64,000 nucleotides of DNA from Eublepharis macularius (GCF_028583425.1 NC_072793.1:61075028-61139027), one strand, 5' to 3'; shown: positions 1 through 11,356, counted from the stretch's first letter. The notes: generated from the sequence alone by a model not told the origin. Numbers and translations are program-made.

Positions 1-1369
1 TCAAGTTGGTTGGTTTGTTTTATGTTCTTTCATTTAGTGAACTTGTAAAACATAATAAAATTAAAGAAATGGCACAAAGAGTTGACTGGTCACCCAGAAA
101 GTGATGTAAAATAGTACTATTAAGTGAACAAGGCTACAGTTATGAAGAAATTAGAAGAAAAATTGGTGAAAACTTAACCAAAGGTGGCATTTCTAAATTT
201 TTGAAGAGGTATAAGGCAACTCAGTCACTACAAAACCAGACTGGTAAAGGCAGGAAAAGGTGTACACAAGCAAGGGATGGTAGAAGAATTGAGAGACTGA
301 GCCTAGGTGACAGAAGAAAATCATACAGAACAAAATGGCGCAATCATACAGAATGAAAATCATACAGAACGAAATGGCGCAATTCAATGTGAAGTTGAGT
401 GCAAGGACTGTTTGGCGCAGACTGGAGGAATTTGGTCTTAATGCTAGAATTCCACAAAAAAACATTGTTATCTCTCAAACAAAGGTTGAAAAGATTAAAC
501 TGGGCTAAAACCCATGTTAACTGGACAGCGGAACAATGGGACAATGTTATTTGGAGTGATGAGGCCAAAATCTCCCTGTTTGGTAGTGATGGCATAAAAT
601 ACATGAGAAGAAGAATCGGAGAAGATTTGCATCCTGAATTGCATTACACCTACTGTGAAACACCCAGTTAGTGTTAGGATATGGGGTTGTATGACATCAA
701 AAGGTGTGGGCAGAATTTGTGTGATAAATGGCAATATAAATGCCCAAAAATACATAAATGAAATACTTGAGCCCAAACTGAAGCCTTCCACACGTGATCT
801 TTTCCAAGATAATGAAGCATTTATATTTCAACAAGATTCAGCTCCATGTCATGTTGTTGCTATGTGCAAAAAGTAGTTTCAAGATGATCATATTCCACTG
901 TTGGAATGGCCTGGAAATAGCCCAGACCTTAACCCCATCGAAAATCTATGGAGCCGACTAAAGAAACTGGTTAGTGAGAAGCAACCCAGCAATAAACCGC
1001 AATTAATAGAAACAATAACTCAATCGTGGTTTAACATTATAACAACTGCAGAACTAAAAAACTTGGTTCACTCCATGGGAAGGCGTTGTAAGGCCATAAT
1101 TAAAGCAAAAGGTTACCCAACTAAATATTAACTGACATGGTGAGAATTGTTGTATAACTCATTTTTTCTATGTGTTTCAATTTTCTTCTTTATAACTACT
1201 GTTCTAAAAAATTTCCTTCATAAAAGTTATTGCATTACATTCTTGATTAAATTATCTTTCCATTGATACATAATTTTATGGTATTACTCCAAAAAAAAGT
1301 GGTGTTATGAGCCATCAAACCTCAAAAATACTTTTCCAAAAGGTTTCCACAATTTTGGCCACTAGTGTA
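1..1369 (+). mobile_element. Degenerate Tc1/mariner DNA transposon, left end cut by window
   Basis: A Tc1-type transposase relic fills the start of the window. The right terminus near 1369 ends in ACTAGTGTA after a run whose reverse complement (CACTAGTGGCCAAAATTG) looks like a Tc1 inverted terminal repeat. The matching left repeat is not visible and presumably lies before base 1. A TA follows the right end, as expected for the TA target of this superfamily. The copy is immobile: its transposase has stops and frameshifts. Confidence 0.85.
69..1131 (+). pseudogene. Tc1-like DD34E transposase pseudogene
   Basis: Translation from the ATG at 69 gives an N-terminal helix-turn-helix region (MAQRVDWSPRK, then an in-frame stop at about 102). 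The catalytic core follows in shifted frames. First aspartate: VIWSDEAK, near 550-570. Second: QQDSAPCH, near 830-850. Glutamate: WPGNSPDLNPIENLW, near 905-950. Exactly 34 positions separate the second Asp and the Glu, the DD34E spacing of Tc1. Frameshifts fall near 460 and 650, and another stop near 874. A local duplication at about 319-385 repeats an AATCATACAGAA block inside the linker. In Tc1 elements this enzyme cuts and pastes the element at TA sites. Here it is dead. Confidence 0.88.
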
Positions 1370-2146
1370 TAGCAGAATATCCAAAGTTCTTTGCACTGCC
1401 CACACATCTTAAGGAACGTGGCAGATTGGCAGTTAATGTATTCAGTTTAAATTTTTGTATAATTTACTCTGCATGAATAAACCTGCTTGCTAATCAGAAC
1501 CTTGTTGGCAAATGGAAGGCTAATAATAATACAAAAGTCTGTAGAAATACATCAGATTCTGAGCAATTAGCAGTTGTTTTTAGATACCTGTAATTTCTCT
1601 AGTCCTAAGAATGCATGTGCTAGTGGTTGTGGCAGGCAGTTGAATTAACAAGAGTTTGGAAGTGGGGGTATTTATTACCTTTATTTCTAACCAAGATGAT
1701 ACAAAGAAAATCTTTGCATATGGTCATATTCTATAAGTATAAAGTAGAGGAGCATGCTTTTCTTTACCAAAACATTTTTTTCATTCACCTTTAGGCTGAA
1801 CATTTTGGTAAGTAGTACACAGTGTATACGGGACAGTTGTACTATAGGAATAATATGGGACAGTTGTATTCTGTGTCTTGTATCTTAGGACAGTATTGTT
1901 TATACCTGAAATAGTACTGTTCTAAGATACAGATCGCACTAAAAGGATAAATTTTTCTCAAATAAAAGAGGGTTGGACGTGCTCTACAACATTCTGGCAA
2001 TGAAGACAAGTCCATGTGAAAGAGATTGTACATAGCAAGCTCATTTATATGTGGAATTTTTCTTCTGCATTTAATTATGAATTTAATTATAAGATTAGTT
2101 TAACACATGAATAAAAAGGAGTTGTAAACTCTATGATAGCACAAGT
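1370..2146. other. Presumed UBTD2 intron 1, mostly unremarkable
   Basis: AT-rich sequence with no convincing coding signal. The one structure seen is a palindrome at 1879-1932: TGTATCTTAGGACAGTA on the left is answered by TACTGTTCTAAGATACA on the right, with one mismatch, around a short loop. It could be a decayed MITE. Confidence 0.5.
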
Positions 2147-2185
2147 TTTCCTAGGCCAGAACACACTTCATCAGGTGCATGAAGT
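2100..2185 (-). repeat. Penelope-like element tail fragment with hammerhead-like core
   Basis: Read on the minus strand this contains CTGATGA (2174-2168), a stem II-like segment, then GAAA (2150-2147) followed by ACTTGTGCTATC. That is the order of a hammerhead ribozyme core, and PLE terminal repeats are known to carry such ribozymes. Stem II is degraded on its 3' side. The assignment to PLE rests on similarity to the other tails in this window (4071, 31222, 40844, 44059, 55627). Confidence 0.55.
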
Positions 2186-2622
2186 GTAGCAAAAATGTTT
2201 GCAGATACGTAGACAGAGATACGAGGAAAATGTGAAAGTTGGGTCAAAAGGCCATGAAATGCAGGAAGTATATAATCTGCAACATTTGGATGCAAAATTC
2301 AAAAGTATGCAAGGTAAGCACAGTAGCTATTCACAGCAGTAATTGGTGATACATTCTGCCATTAAGCAATTTAATATCTAGTTGCTAAGGAAGATTACAT
2401 TTCTGTTTTAAGTAAGCCCTAGTTAATGCAAGTTGTTGATAAATTCTAATACAGCAGTTTGATGATGGAATCTATGTTTGAAATTCCTTTGAACAATGTG
2501 ACTTTTAGGCTAATGGTAGAATATCTTGGTAGATTGAAAGGTTCTTTCTCTGATTACTGGAAGTTGCATTTTTTATTTCATATTTATGTCCATTTGTTCT
2601 TTTGTATAGTGGCTAGCCTATA

Positions 2623-3430
2623 TAGGGACGTGCAATTCAGTTTTCATATACTGAATATATACCTAGATAATGGCTAAATTGGTATTTATCGGAATATACC
2701 AAATCAAATTAGAGAATTCCAAATAAAATTGAGCTACCAAATATATTAATGTTGGAGAAAACTAAATACCTGTCAAATACAGCTCAGCCCGTTTAAAGCT
2801 GGCTTCCTGCTTCTCCAAGCTGTTTTTGTCAGTTTGCTTCGGGGGGGGGGGTGAGTGAGTGGCCAATGGATGTGCATTGGAGAAATAGGGTTTTTTGTGG
2901 TTGTGTGTTAGTTTAAAGACCAGAGTTGCTTGCTTTGCTGCTCATTAAGAGTTGTTCTTGTCGGGGTGGGGGAAGAGATGCTTAGGCAGTGGCTTGCTGA
3001 TTATTTTCTTGTTTCTTCCTGTTGAGGAGAATTGCTTAAGAAGTTACTTGTTTTTATTTGTTGCTTCTTCTGAGAGGGAGCTGCTTAAGCGGTTACTTGC
3101 TCCTTTTTACTTGGGAGGAATTGCATAAGCAGTTGTTTGCTTGCTTACTTGCTGTGTTTTTTTTTTTACTTGATGATACAGTGTCCCTTGCTTTAATTTG
3201 GTTTTTGTGAGATTCTCTGGTTTGATGTTAGTTCTGTTGCTTCAGTTCAGGTGGGTTTCTCTGGTTTGATGGTAGTTCAGGTGCAATTCTATGGTTTGGT
3301 GTTCAGGTGGGATTCTCTGACATTGTTTCTGTTACATTGGCTTTGGTGGGGTTCTCTGATTTGATATTGGTTCTGTTGCTTCACTTTGGTTTTGGTGGGA
3401 TTGCCTTGCTTCACTTTGGTTCTGTACTAT
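2623..3430. mobile_element. hAT-like non-autonomous element, right end not identified
   Basis: It begins TAGGGACGTGCAATTC, close to the terminus of the better-defined element at 10761 (TAGGAGTGTACAATCC). Both share an interior GTGAGTGAGTGGCCAAT segment followed by a field of degenerate 25-50 bp tandem repeats built on GGTTTGATATTGGTTCTG and TGCTTCACTTTGGTT (3186-3430 here). No right inverted repeat or 8-bp target duplication could be found, so the copy is probably truncated. A G11 tract lies near 2840. Confidence 0.4.
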
Positions 3431-3447
3431 ATATCCTAAGATTTCAT

Positions 3448-3585
3448 ATAAATGAGAGAAGCTGAGTGACCTTGGGACAGTCACAGCTTCTAGCTCTCTC
3501 AGCCCCAGCCACCACACAGTGTTTTGTTGTGGGGATAATGATAACATACTTTGTAAACCACAGGGAGCTGTAGATGACAAGTGGT
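3448..3585 (+). repeat. tRNA-derived SINE, partial (body and tail)
   Basis: Contains the SINE body signature GTGACCTTGGGACAGTCACAG, CTCTCTCAGCCCCAGCC and TTGTGGGGATAATGATAA, then a tail TTTGTAAACCACAG. The tRNA-like head with the A and B boxes is missing. Similar bodies are present on the minus strand at 28303-28548 and 54468-54722. Confidence 0.6.
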
Positions 3586-3964
3586 GCTTTGTTGCTTTCT
3601 CTTTGGCGTCTACGCTGTAGTAGTCAACTCCCAGACACTAGTCTGGCCTTGGCAATCCATTTCCTCAGTTCTCTAGACATATAATGTAATTGTAAGAATG
3701 CTTGATGTAGATAAGAGCTTCTGTCCAAGGAACTGGAATAAATGTGGCATGGCTTTATGCAATGGGTCATATGGTGTGCTCTAGCTGGTAGCTAGAATCA
3801 TGGAGATATTTGTAACAGTTGGTAGGCTTCTGATATAAGATAATGCTTATATCATGTAGTTGAGCAGTGGTGTCTAATGATATACAAGTTTCTGAAATTT
3901 TGAGATCATGGTAGAAAAAAATGGTGGGGAAAAGTGGACAATTTGGAGAGAAATAAAATGTATC

Positions 3965-4055
3965 CAATAATTTATTTACTTATTTACTTTATATCCTGCC
4001 TTTTCTCCCCAATGGGCACTGAAGGTGGCTTACATCATTCCCCCCTTCTCCATTG
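3965..4055 (-). repeat. SINE or LINE 3' end fragment
   Basis: TTTACTTTATATCCTGCC with TTTA repeats on its left is the reversed 3' tail shared by tRNA-SINEs and L2-like LINEs in this window (compare 8310, 26065, 57311). Confidence 0.45.
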
Positions 4056-4070
4056 TATGGAGGGTATAGA

Positions 4071-4195
4071 CAAGATTTTCAGGGTATAAGCTTTTGAGAG
4101 TCAAAACTGTCTGAGGAAGGGAGCTTTGATTCTTGAAAGCTGATACTCTGACAATCTTGTTGGTCTTTAAGGTGCCACTGGACTTGGGAGCTACA
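4071..4195. repeat. Head-to-head palindrome of Penelope-like tails
   Basis: Bases 4071-4105 read on the minus strand, and 4106-4195 on the plus strand, are the same PLE tail (TTGAC/TTGAT ... CTTATACCCTGAAAATCTTG and its counterpart). They form a palindromic pair. The plus copy has a hammerhead-like core: CTGAGGA at 4111-4117 and GAAA at 4135-4138, separated by a weak stem II. Downstream comes CTTGTTGGTCTTTAAGGTGC, the usual continuation of these tails. Confidence 0.55.
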
Positions 4196-4569
4196 TTCTT
4201 ATCAAACATAACTTTATTTTACAGCTTTAACAACATAAAATGCATCATTTATAACTTAACATATAAAATTTTAATATTTGGCATATTTATGAAATTTAAA
4301 AATATAAATGTCTTACTATTATACAAACAGAACTGTGAATATACTGAGGGCCAGAGAGAGGGGGGGCATACTAATACCACCCATCTGAAATGTAGGAAAA
4401 AATAAAAATGGGCAATAGAAAACATAAATTTAACCCAATCAAGATTGTGGTGTTTAGATAGTCACAATAGAACTAGCAGCATGCTTGGATATTGAGTTAA
4501 CTGGTATTATCAAAATGATTGAACTCTTCAATAAGTGTATGGTCATTACACATGGCATATTAACAGAGC

Positions 4570-4680
4570 AGTTCTCTGATGAAGGGAGTTTTGACTGTTA
4601 AAAGCTTATACCCTGAAAATCTTGTTGGTCTTTAAGGCACTACTGGGCTCAAATCTTGCTCTTCTAATGCTGCAGATTAT
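4570..4680 (+). repeat. Penelope-like tail fragment
   Basis: CTGATGA at 4576-4582, then a stem II-like stretch and AAAAGCTTATACCCTG, followed by CTTGTTGGTCTTTAAGG and a tail ending near CTGCAGATTA. The GAAA of a hammerhead core has become AAAA, so the ribozyme would be inactive. Confidence 0.55.
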
Positions 4681-7086
4681 TATATAAACGGCATACTACG
4701 TGTTTTGAGTAAGTAGAAGTCTGTAAAAGCATTTCACTTATTCCAAAAGAGAGAATATTTCACAGGATTTTTTTCAGTACTCCCCCCAAACCTTCAGCTA
4801 TTCCATTAGAAAAATAATCTTCAGATTTTTTTCTTGAATTTCTCAAATTTTTTCCCTCTTTGACCGTGACTCTGATGTGTGGGCAAGGCTAAAGCTGATG
4901 GTAGGTGGGGTGGGGTGTGGGGTGGTGGATGTTGAAATCCTGATGAAATCTCTCAAGGTCTTTCTTCCTGTACCTGCAGGTAAGAAAAGTGTCTCCAGAG
5001 CTCCTGGCAGTCCAGCTCCCTGCAGATGCCTGCAAAGCTGGCACATCAAGAGGGAGCATCCTGTTTGAACCATGACATTTGCATGGAAATTCTTTGTTAT
5101 GTAATGTTTGGCAAAGCACCCACCTGTGATTGGGGGTGGTACTATGATGGGCCAGTTTAAGAAGTGGAAAGTGAGGCAGAACTACGAAGCATCGTTCTCC
5201 ATTAAGTAGATGGAGGCTGTTCTTGAGTCAGAGCCGCCACAGGATGCTATAACCATTCTGGGAAGTTTAAGGAAAAGATATAAAAATGGTGAAAATAAGC
5301 CCCCAAAAGTGAGAGTATCGATGGTAGACACCCCCCCCCTTACTATGATAATGCCTGTATCTGAAACTGGGGATCCCAGGGTTTGCCTGGCTTTGTGAAT
5401 TTAAGGCAGTCGTAGCAGTTTCCTAGTTGAAACTTCTGGGTGTTTTCATTCAGATTGATTCTGTACATATATGGTAAATTTCTTTATTGATTTTAATTCT
5501 TTGAGATACTTTATTAGGATATAAGGATAGTAGCCTGGAAAAAAACGTTCTTAGAGTGCTAGCGTTTGGCCTTCATGTATAGCCCAGCTTGTTCATGATT
5601 AAAAGATCCTCCTTTGTCAGGCTTTTGTATTGTCAGAATTGTTTTTGAGGTTTATCGCATCTCATTCCACACGGCTAAGACTGTGTTGCAAGCAATTCTA
5701 TTTGTTCAGCCTGGGAATAACAAGGAAGGCATTCTGTAGAAATCCAGTACAGCATTGCTACTAACAGGAGGGTTAAATTAACACAGTTACCTTGCTGCAA
5801 TTTATAACCACATTAAATGTATTTACCCCCTAAGTATTTTTGTATTCTTATTGACAGCAACATAATGCCAGAGTAAGGCAAAAGGTAAACTATAGGGGCA
5901 GATATGGTAACTTAAAATGTGTTTTCATTTTAAGAGAGCTTAACATGTCTTTATTTTACTAGACCAGATTTCTGTAGTATTTTGAAGACTATGTGATTGT
6001 CAAGTTTGTAGGTGGGAGTGTCCTTTCTTCGCAGCAGTGTAAGTAGGTAACAAAAAGAAATATTTTCACATGCCATAAAACATATACAAAGATACCAAAT
6101 AAATTTCATTTGACAGCTCTTTCAAAGCATAACAGGTTTTAATTATGTGAAGAATGGAGAAGATGGGGGTTTTATCCTCTTTCTAACCCTTCAAATTAAC
6201 CCAATATGAAGAGCAACAATGATTAATAATTACACCTGTTTAATATGCCCAAACAATTCCCTGCCAAGAACGTTTGATCAAGATTTTCCCTATTCCCTTG
6301 ATATACCAGTAGCTGTTCTCATTTTATATTACAGCTTACTAAAGATACACAAATATGATTTAAACTAGTACTGCTTTCCAACCTGAGATAATTTAATCAA
6401 AGGTCTTGGCACTAATAATAATAAAGTTTAAAAGTAGTTAAACTTTTAAGTCCTTTCAGGAAATCATTATCTGGAGAGCAAACTGTATATGCAGAAGATC
6501 TAAGCAGGGTCTTTCTGAAATCTCTCATTCACACTGAGATTTTTAGCTTGCTAGATTTGCTATCATACATCTTAAGACTGGGAAGAAGTCTGGCTTGCTG
6601 TAGCAAGATGATGATCATTCTGTCTCCTAACATTTCCTAGCATTTTCCCCTCTGCTTGACAGTACAATACAAACAGCTGGATGCTACAGCGACACAGTTT
6701 ATTTCAGGAGGAAGTATAGGTGCCCACAAAACGGTATATGCAACCTGAAATGTAGTATTCCAAAATTATATCTAGAGGGGGAAATGTAAATGAACTATCT
6801 TCATCCATAAGGATGGATCTATGGTTCTAGCATGTGCCAACACACACAAACTCAAGTAAGATGCAGTAAAAACATCAGTAAGGTGTGTTGTTAGATACCC
6901 GATTTTATTGTTAAATAATAACAATTTAAATTAAAGATATGAAGGACTAAGGAAGGTTCTGGAAAAAATAGAGGAATGGTGTTCTCCCCCCCACCGCCCC
7001 CAAAGTGCTAAAATTGGAAATGTTGCTGGAGTATGTGTGTGTAAAAAAAAACGCCTAGAAAACATCTCACTCTTCATATTTTCTAG
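4681..7086. other. Presumed UBTD2 intron 1, no gene recognised
   Basis: AT-rich intron-like sequence. Short open frames around 4843-5400 and 6931-7128 show no domain, no splice context and no family resemblance. No clear repeat boundary was seen. Confidence 0.5.
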
Positions 7087-8064
7087 CACCCTCAACCCCC
7101 CACTTAGCTCCCGTCCCCTCCAACCCACTTACATGGCCCTTTAAAGGTCCATTTAAACTATCAGCTGGCATGCAGCAGGGGGGATCCCCCCCTTGCTGCC
7201 TGCCAGCTGATAGTTTAAAGGGCCCTTTCCTGCTGCTTGCAAGCGGCAGGGCCCTTTAAACACGCCACAAGCCCCAGCCCCCACAGCCCGAGCCCCCACC
7301 CCCAACTTACCTTGGCTTTGCTGTGGTGGTGGTGGAGGCCGCAGCCCAGCAGCAGTGGCTCTGGCCTTTGCTGGTCTGTGGGCCCGCGCGGCAGCGAAGG
7401 AAGCTGAAAAGGCCCTTCCTACTCCTTAAATGGTCACCGCAGCAGCCATTTGAGGGACTGGAAGGGTCGGAGGCAGCAGCTCCAGCCTTCTCTGCCACCC
7501 TGCGGGCCCACGTGGCAGCGGAGGAGACCAAAAAGGGAAGCTCCTTCCCTTCAAAGTCCCCCCCCCTCCAGCCGGTTGGAAAGGGAAACCCCTGACAAGC
7601 GGCTGAGTCTGGGATGAAATGCCCGTCTCCCTGCCGCTGCACAGCAGCAGGAAGAAGGGCATTTAAGCTGGGCAGGCTGCACTCAGCCGCTTGTCAGGGA
7701 AACCCCTGACAAGCGGCTGAGTCGGGGATTTCAATGTCCCTCTTCCTGCTTGTGCACCAGCAGGGAGAGGGAAATTTAAACCTCAGCAGGCTTTACTCAG
7801 CTGCTTGTCAGAAACCTCGACAAACAGCAGATCAGTGGTTTAAATGTCCCTCTCTCTCCTGCTGCACAGCGGCATGGAGAGGGACATTTCAACCCCTTGC
7901 CCTAAAACTTCCTGAAGCTGCACAAGTAGCTTCAGGAATCTTTGATTCGGGGTTTCCGAAATGGCCCAGGTATGCTGAGGCCGTTTTGGAAATCCCAAAT
8001 CTTTGCGAATTGAGTCCGATTTGGGTATTTTTCCTGAATCGGAAACCTGGAACACACATCCTTA
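7087..8064. repeat. GC-rich block of tandem hairpins, hAT-like right end
   Basis: Three kinds of structure are visible. First, a long hairpin at 7152-7219 with 19-bp arms (TTTAAACTATCAGCTGGCA and its complement). Second, two adjacent hairpins sharing one 18-bp arm: CCTGACAAGCGGCTGAGT at 7591-7608 and 7705-7722, with inverted partners at 7681-7698 (perfect) and 7795-7811 (one mismatch). A third, weaker unit reaches about 7895. Third, a right end (GGAAACCTGGAACACACATCC) resembling hAT-type termini such as 11356. The block is flanked by near-identical TATTTTCTAG(C/T)ACCC at about 7077 and 8065. No protein was recognised; open frames here are by-products of GC content. Confidence 0.5.
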
Positions 8065-8824
8065 TTTTCTAGTACCCAGATATTAACTATTTGAAGCAAT
8101 CGTCCACAATATTAAATATTTTTTTTATTTAATATTGTACACATTTGTGTACAATAAGTATACAATGTATATTTGTCCACATTGTATAAATGTGTATAAG
8201 TACACATTTCTAATTCTTGTATCCTCTGTCCTGTTTCAGGTTATTGTGTTCTGCAGTATGTGAACAAAACTGGTGTGTTTGGAAATATTAAGAATTAATA
8301 TTTTTGTGTTATTTATAGTCTGCCTTTCTCACTGGAACTCAGGGTGGGTTACACAGAACAGGTCAATACAATAAAAAAGAGGTGACATGGGTGCAATTGG
8401 ATTTGACTTGTAAAAATGTGGAACCAGCTAAAGATCAGAAACAGTAAAGAAGCAGAGCATAAGTATTAACATGACCCATTAAATGATGCAAAAATTACAT
8501 AGCTGGAATGTACCTACAGGAACAGATAGCATGAGCTAACTATACAAAATGGTATTGTCCATAGTCCCTAACCCTTTATGAAACATTTTGTTACTGTAAA
8601 GCCCTCTTGAATAATTCAGTTTTGCTTAGTTTGCAGAAAGCCGGGAGTGTGATAGCCTTCCTGTCCTCATCACGGAAGTCATTCTGTAAGGTGGGGGCCA
8701 CAACAGAGAATACATGAGAGTGGGCAGCTGTTGATTTTGCCCAGTTGTAGGGTGGCAACCATGGAAGGCCCTGCTCGGATGATTGAAGCTGTCACGGCAG
8801 AGCTTAGGGGCCACAAAAGGCTTT

Positions 8825-9145
8825 GTATGTATGTATGTATTTATTTATAGACCACCTTTCTTACTGAGATCCAAGGCAGGTTACAACAGTGCAAGTGACA
8901 GTATAATATAAATGACAGCTAGGATATTCATTGAGCAAGGTATAATATTGAAGAACAGTTAGGACATACTGTAAGGTGGCAGAAAAAAATTTAAACAAGC
9001 ATAAAGCTGAGCACAGAGATGAAATCTATCTGAAGCAAAGCATAACTAATTTCCATGGCATGTTTAGCAATGTGGAAACTCGCTAATAGGCACATATCTA
9101 CATCAGCAGACAATACCGAATTGTGAAGCATTCAGTCCTCATGCC
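8825..9145 (-). mobile_element. L2-like LINE 3' fragment nested in older L2
   Basis: A second LINE 3' tail (TATG and TTTA repeats, then TAGACCACCTTTCTTACTGAG) starts where the host copy breaks at GGCTTTGTATG. The segment matches 26080-26350 in order (GCATAAAGC, ACATATCTACATCAGCAGACA). Host sequence resumes near 9150 with CTGCAGAATGGGAATAACATGCATG, which aligns with 41165-41195. The 5' boundary is approximate. Confidence 0.55.
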
Positions 9146-9666
9146 TACCTTAAATTGACCCAGTATAGACTGCTAGTGGACTGACTGCAGAATGGGAATA
9201 ACATGCATGTTCCTCCTAGCTCCTGATAATAACCAAACTGCAGGATTCTGCACCAACTGGAATCTCCAAGCTGACTTCAAAGAAAAACCTACATAGAGTG
9301 CTTTTTGGTAGTCTAGTCTTGATGTTTCCATAATATGGATCCAAGTAACTAGATCATCCCTATCAAGGTAGGGGGCCATCTTCCATGTTGGAAGAAAGTA
9401 TTTTTGCCGCTGTGTTAACTTGCTTCTCCAGCAGTGTTGGATCTAGTATAACCTTTAGGCTCTTAAATGTCAATGAGGGTCATCTGAACCCCATCAAAGC
9501 GGGGAGCGTAATGTCCTTCAAGATCTTCATCTTCCCAACCAACTTCACCTCTTTCCAGAGTTTAGTTTCAATTTGGTCACACATAGCCATTTAACCACAG
9601 CAGCCAAGCAGTGATTCAGAACCTGTACTGCCTCACCAGGAGATTTGGATAACAATGTAAAGAGAT

Positions 9667-9870
9667 AGCCCTGACTGGATAGCCTAGGCAAGACTGATCT
9701 CATCAGATCTCAGAAGGTAAGCAGGGTTGACTTTGGTTAGTAATTGGATGGGAGACCTCCAACAAAGACCAAGGTTTCAGAGGCAAACCACCTCTGTTAG
9801 TCTCTTTCCTTGAAAACCCCAGCAGGAGTCACTGTAAGTCAGCTTGGATTTGATGGCACCTCCACCACCA
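9667..9870 (+). repeat. 5S rRNA-derived SINE (5S-Sauria-RTE type)
   Basis: The head copies the internal promoter region of 5S rRNA: GATCTCATCAGATCTCAGAAG, TAAGCAGGGTTGACTTTGGTTAG and ATTGGATGGGAGACC are 5S-like blocks in the right order. The tail (GGCAAACCACCTCTGTTAG, CTTGAAAACCCCAGCAGGAG, GTAAGTCAGCTTGGATTTGA) resembles RTE/Bov-B LINE 3' ends. Such SINEs are described in squamates. Mutations and the non-5S tail exclude a functional 5S gene. It interrupts the L2 at 8310-11720. Confidence 0.8.
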
Positions 9871-10760
9871 TATAGAGTTGTCAGCATATTGCCAGCCCCA
9901 CAACTATGAACCCTAAGGCCCTAAAATTGAAGAAGAGGGGGGGGGGATAGGATTGCACCCTGTGGATCCCCACTGATGATAGCTGAGACAGTAAAAGCAG
10001 GTACCGAATGATCATTAACAATTGGGATGGCTGTGAACTAGCTGATGCAATAGTAGCAGAGAAGTAATAGTTTTTGCTGCTGTCACTGCTGCTCCATAGG
10101 TCTTAAAATGGACTCTGTAACTTTGTTAGATTCAGTACGAGTTCTCCACCAGTGCTGTTTTAGATGTCTCCTAGCCCTCTTCGGGTTGCCAAGCTTTGTG
10201 GTAAACTTGGGGGCCAGGTTCCATCCCAAGGGCAGGAGAGGACCACAAGGGGCATCTTTGATAGCTTCAAGGAGCTTCACGTTCCACAGTCTCATTGTAG
10301 CCTCATCAAAGCATGTTTGGAATCCTAATATCCCGCAGAGCATTCTGGAATCCAGTAGGATCCATATACTTCTGTGGGTGGACCATTTTAACTAGGTGGG
10401 GGGCTTTCCAGCAGTGTGTCAGGGTCATTTTCACCTTTGTCTTGAGTAAATGGTGGTCAGACATCAGACCATGCATCAAGCAAGATCTCCAAGACCAAAC
10501 CCAAACCTTCTCTCAAAGGCTCAGTGCACCTTGGACCTCTTTCATATGTTGGAACCATCATGAAATAGGCCCAAGGAACCAAAGAAGCTGGAAAATCATG
10601 GGCCAGCCCTGTTGAGGTATTTTCAGCATGAATATTGAACTTCCTCAAAATGATAAGTCTAGGTGTCTTCGACACCACATCTGAGAGTTCCTCTTACAAC
10701 TCAGGCAAATTGTCCACTGAGGAATGCTTAATGTATCCTTAGTCCCTATGTTAGTGATAG

Positions 10761-11356
10761 TAGGAGTGTACAATCCGGATCAGGAATTCAGGAAAAAAGC
10801 TGGGGTTTTGCCAATCCAGCTAAATCTGGCTTTCCCGGATCAAATCAGAAAATCCCGGATCTAGACCCCCAAATATATCCAAGATGCATGGCTTCAGCCT
10901 CTGGCTGGCTCCTTCCTGGGCTTTGCCTGCATTTTTTCCAACAGAGGAGAGGGGAGTGAGGTGGAGGCAGAGGGCGTGAGGTGAGGTGGGGGAGTGAGTG
11001 GCCAATCCATGCAGGAGCTCTCTTTTGTCTACCTAGTTTCTGTGAGTGACACTGGTTCAGTTGGGTTAAGTTGCAAAAGTGGCTCTTGCTTCAGTTTAGT
11101 TTGGGTGGGATTATCTGTTTTGATATGATTCTATGGTTTGATATTGGTCCCCTTGATTCACTTTGGTTCTTCTTGCTTCAGTTTGCCCCCAGATAGTTTT
11201 CTCCATAGGGAATAATGAGTGAATAAATCTGAGATTCTCTGATCTGTCTTAACAGAACCAGCATTTTTTCCTGGATTTCAAGAATCCTGGGATTTGGGGG
11301 GTCCCTGAAACCTGGATTTGGATTTCCAAGATTTTTTTTTTTTGGTGCACACCCAA
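10761..11356. mobile_element. Non-autonomous hAT element with 8-bp target duplication
   Basis: Begins TAGGAGTGTACAATCC and ends GGTGCACACCCAA, imperfect inverted termini. The 8 bases on each side are identical, AGTGATAG (10753-10760 and 11357-11364), the target-duplication size of hAT transposons. The interior has no transposase and includes GTGAGTGGCCAAT and degenerate GGTTTGATATTGG/TTCACTTTGG repeats shared with 2623-3430. Confidence 0.8.

Noticed and set aside
7307..7662. Overlapping GC-rich open frames on both strands
   Set aside because: Low-complexity composition, no domain, and they sit in a hairpin-rich repeat block.
9667..9870. Functional 5S rRNA gene
   Set aside because: The 5S-like part carries many changes, lacks the 5S 3' end and is joined to an RTE-like tail, so it is a SINE.
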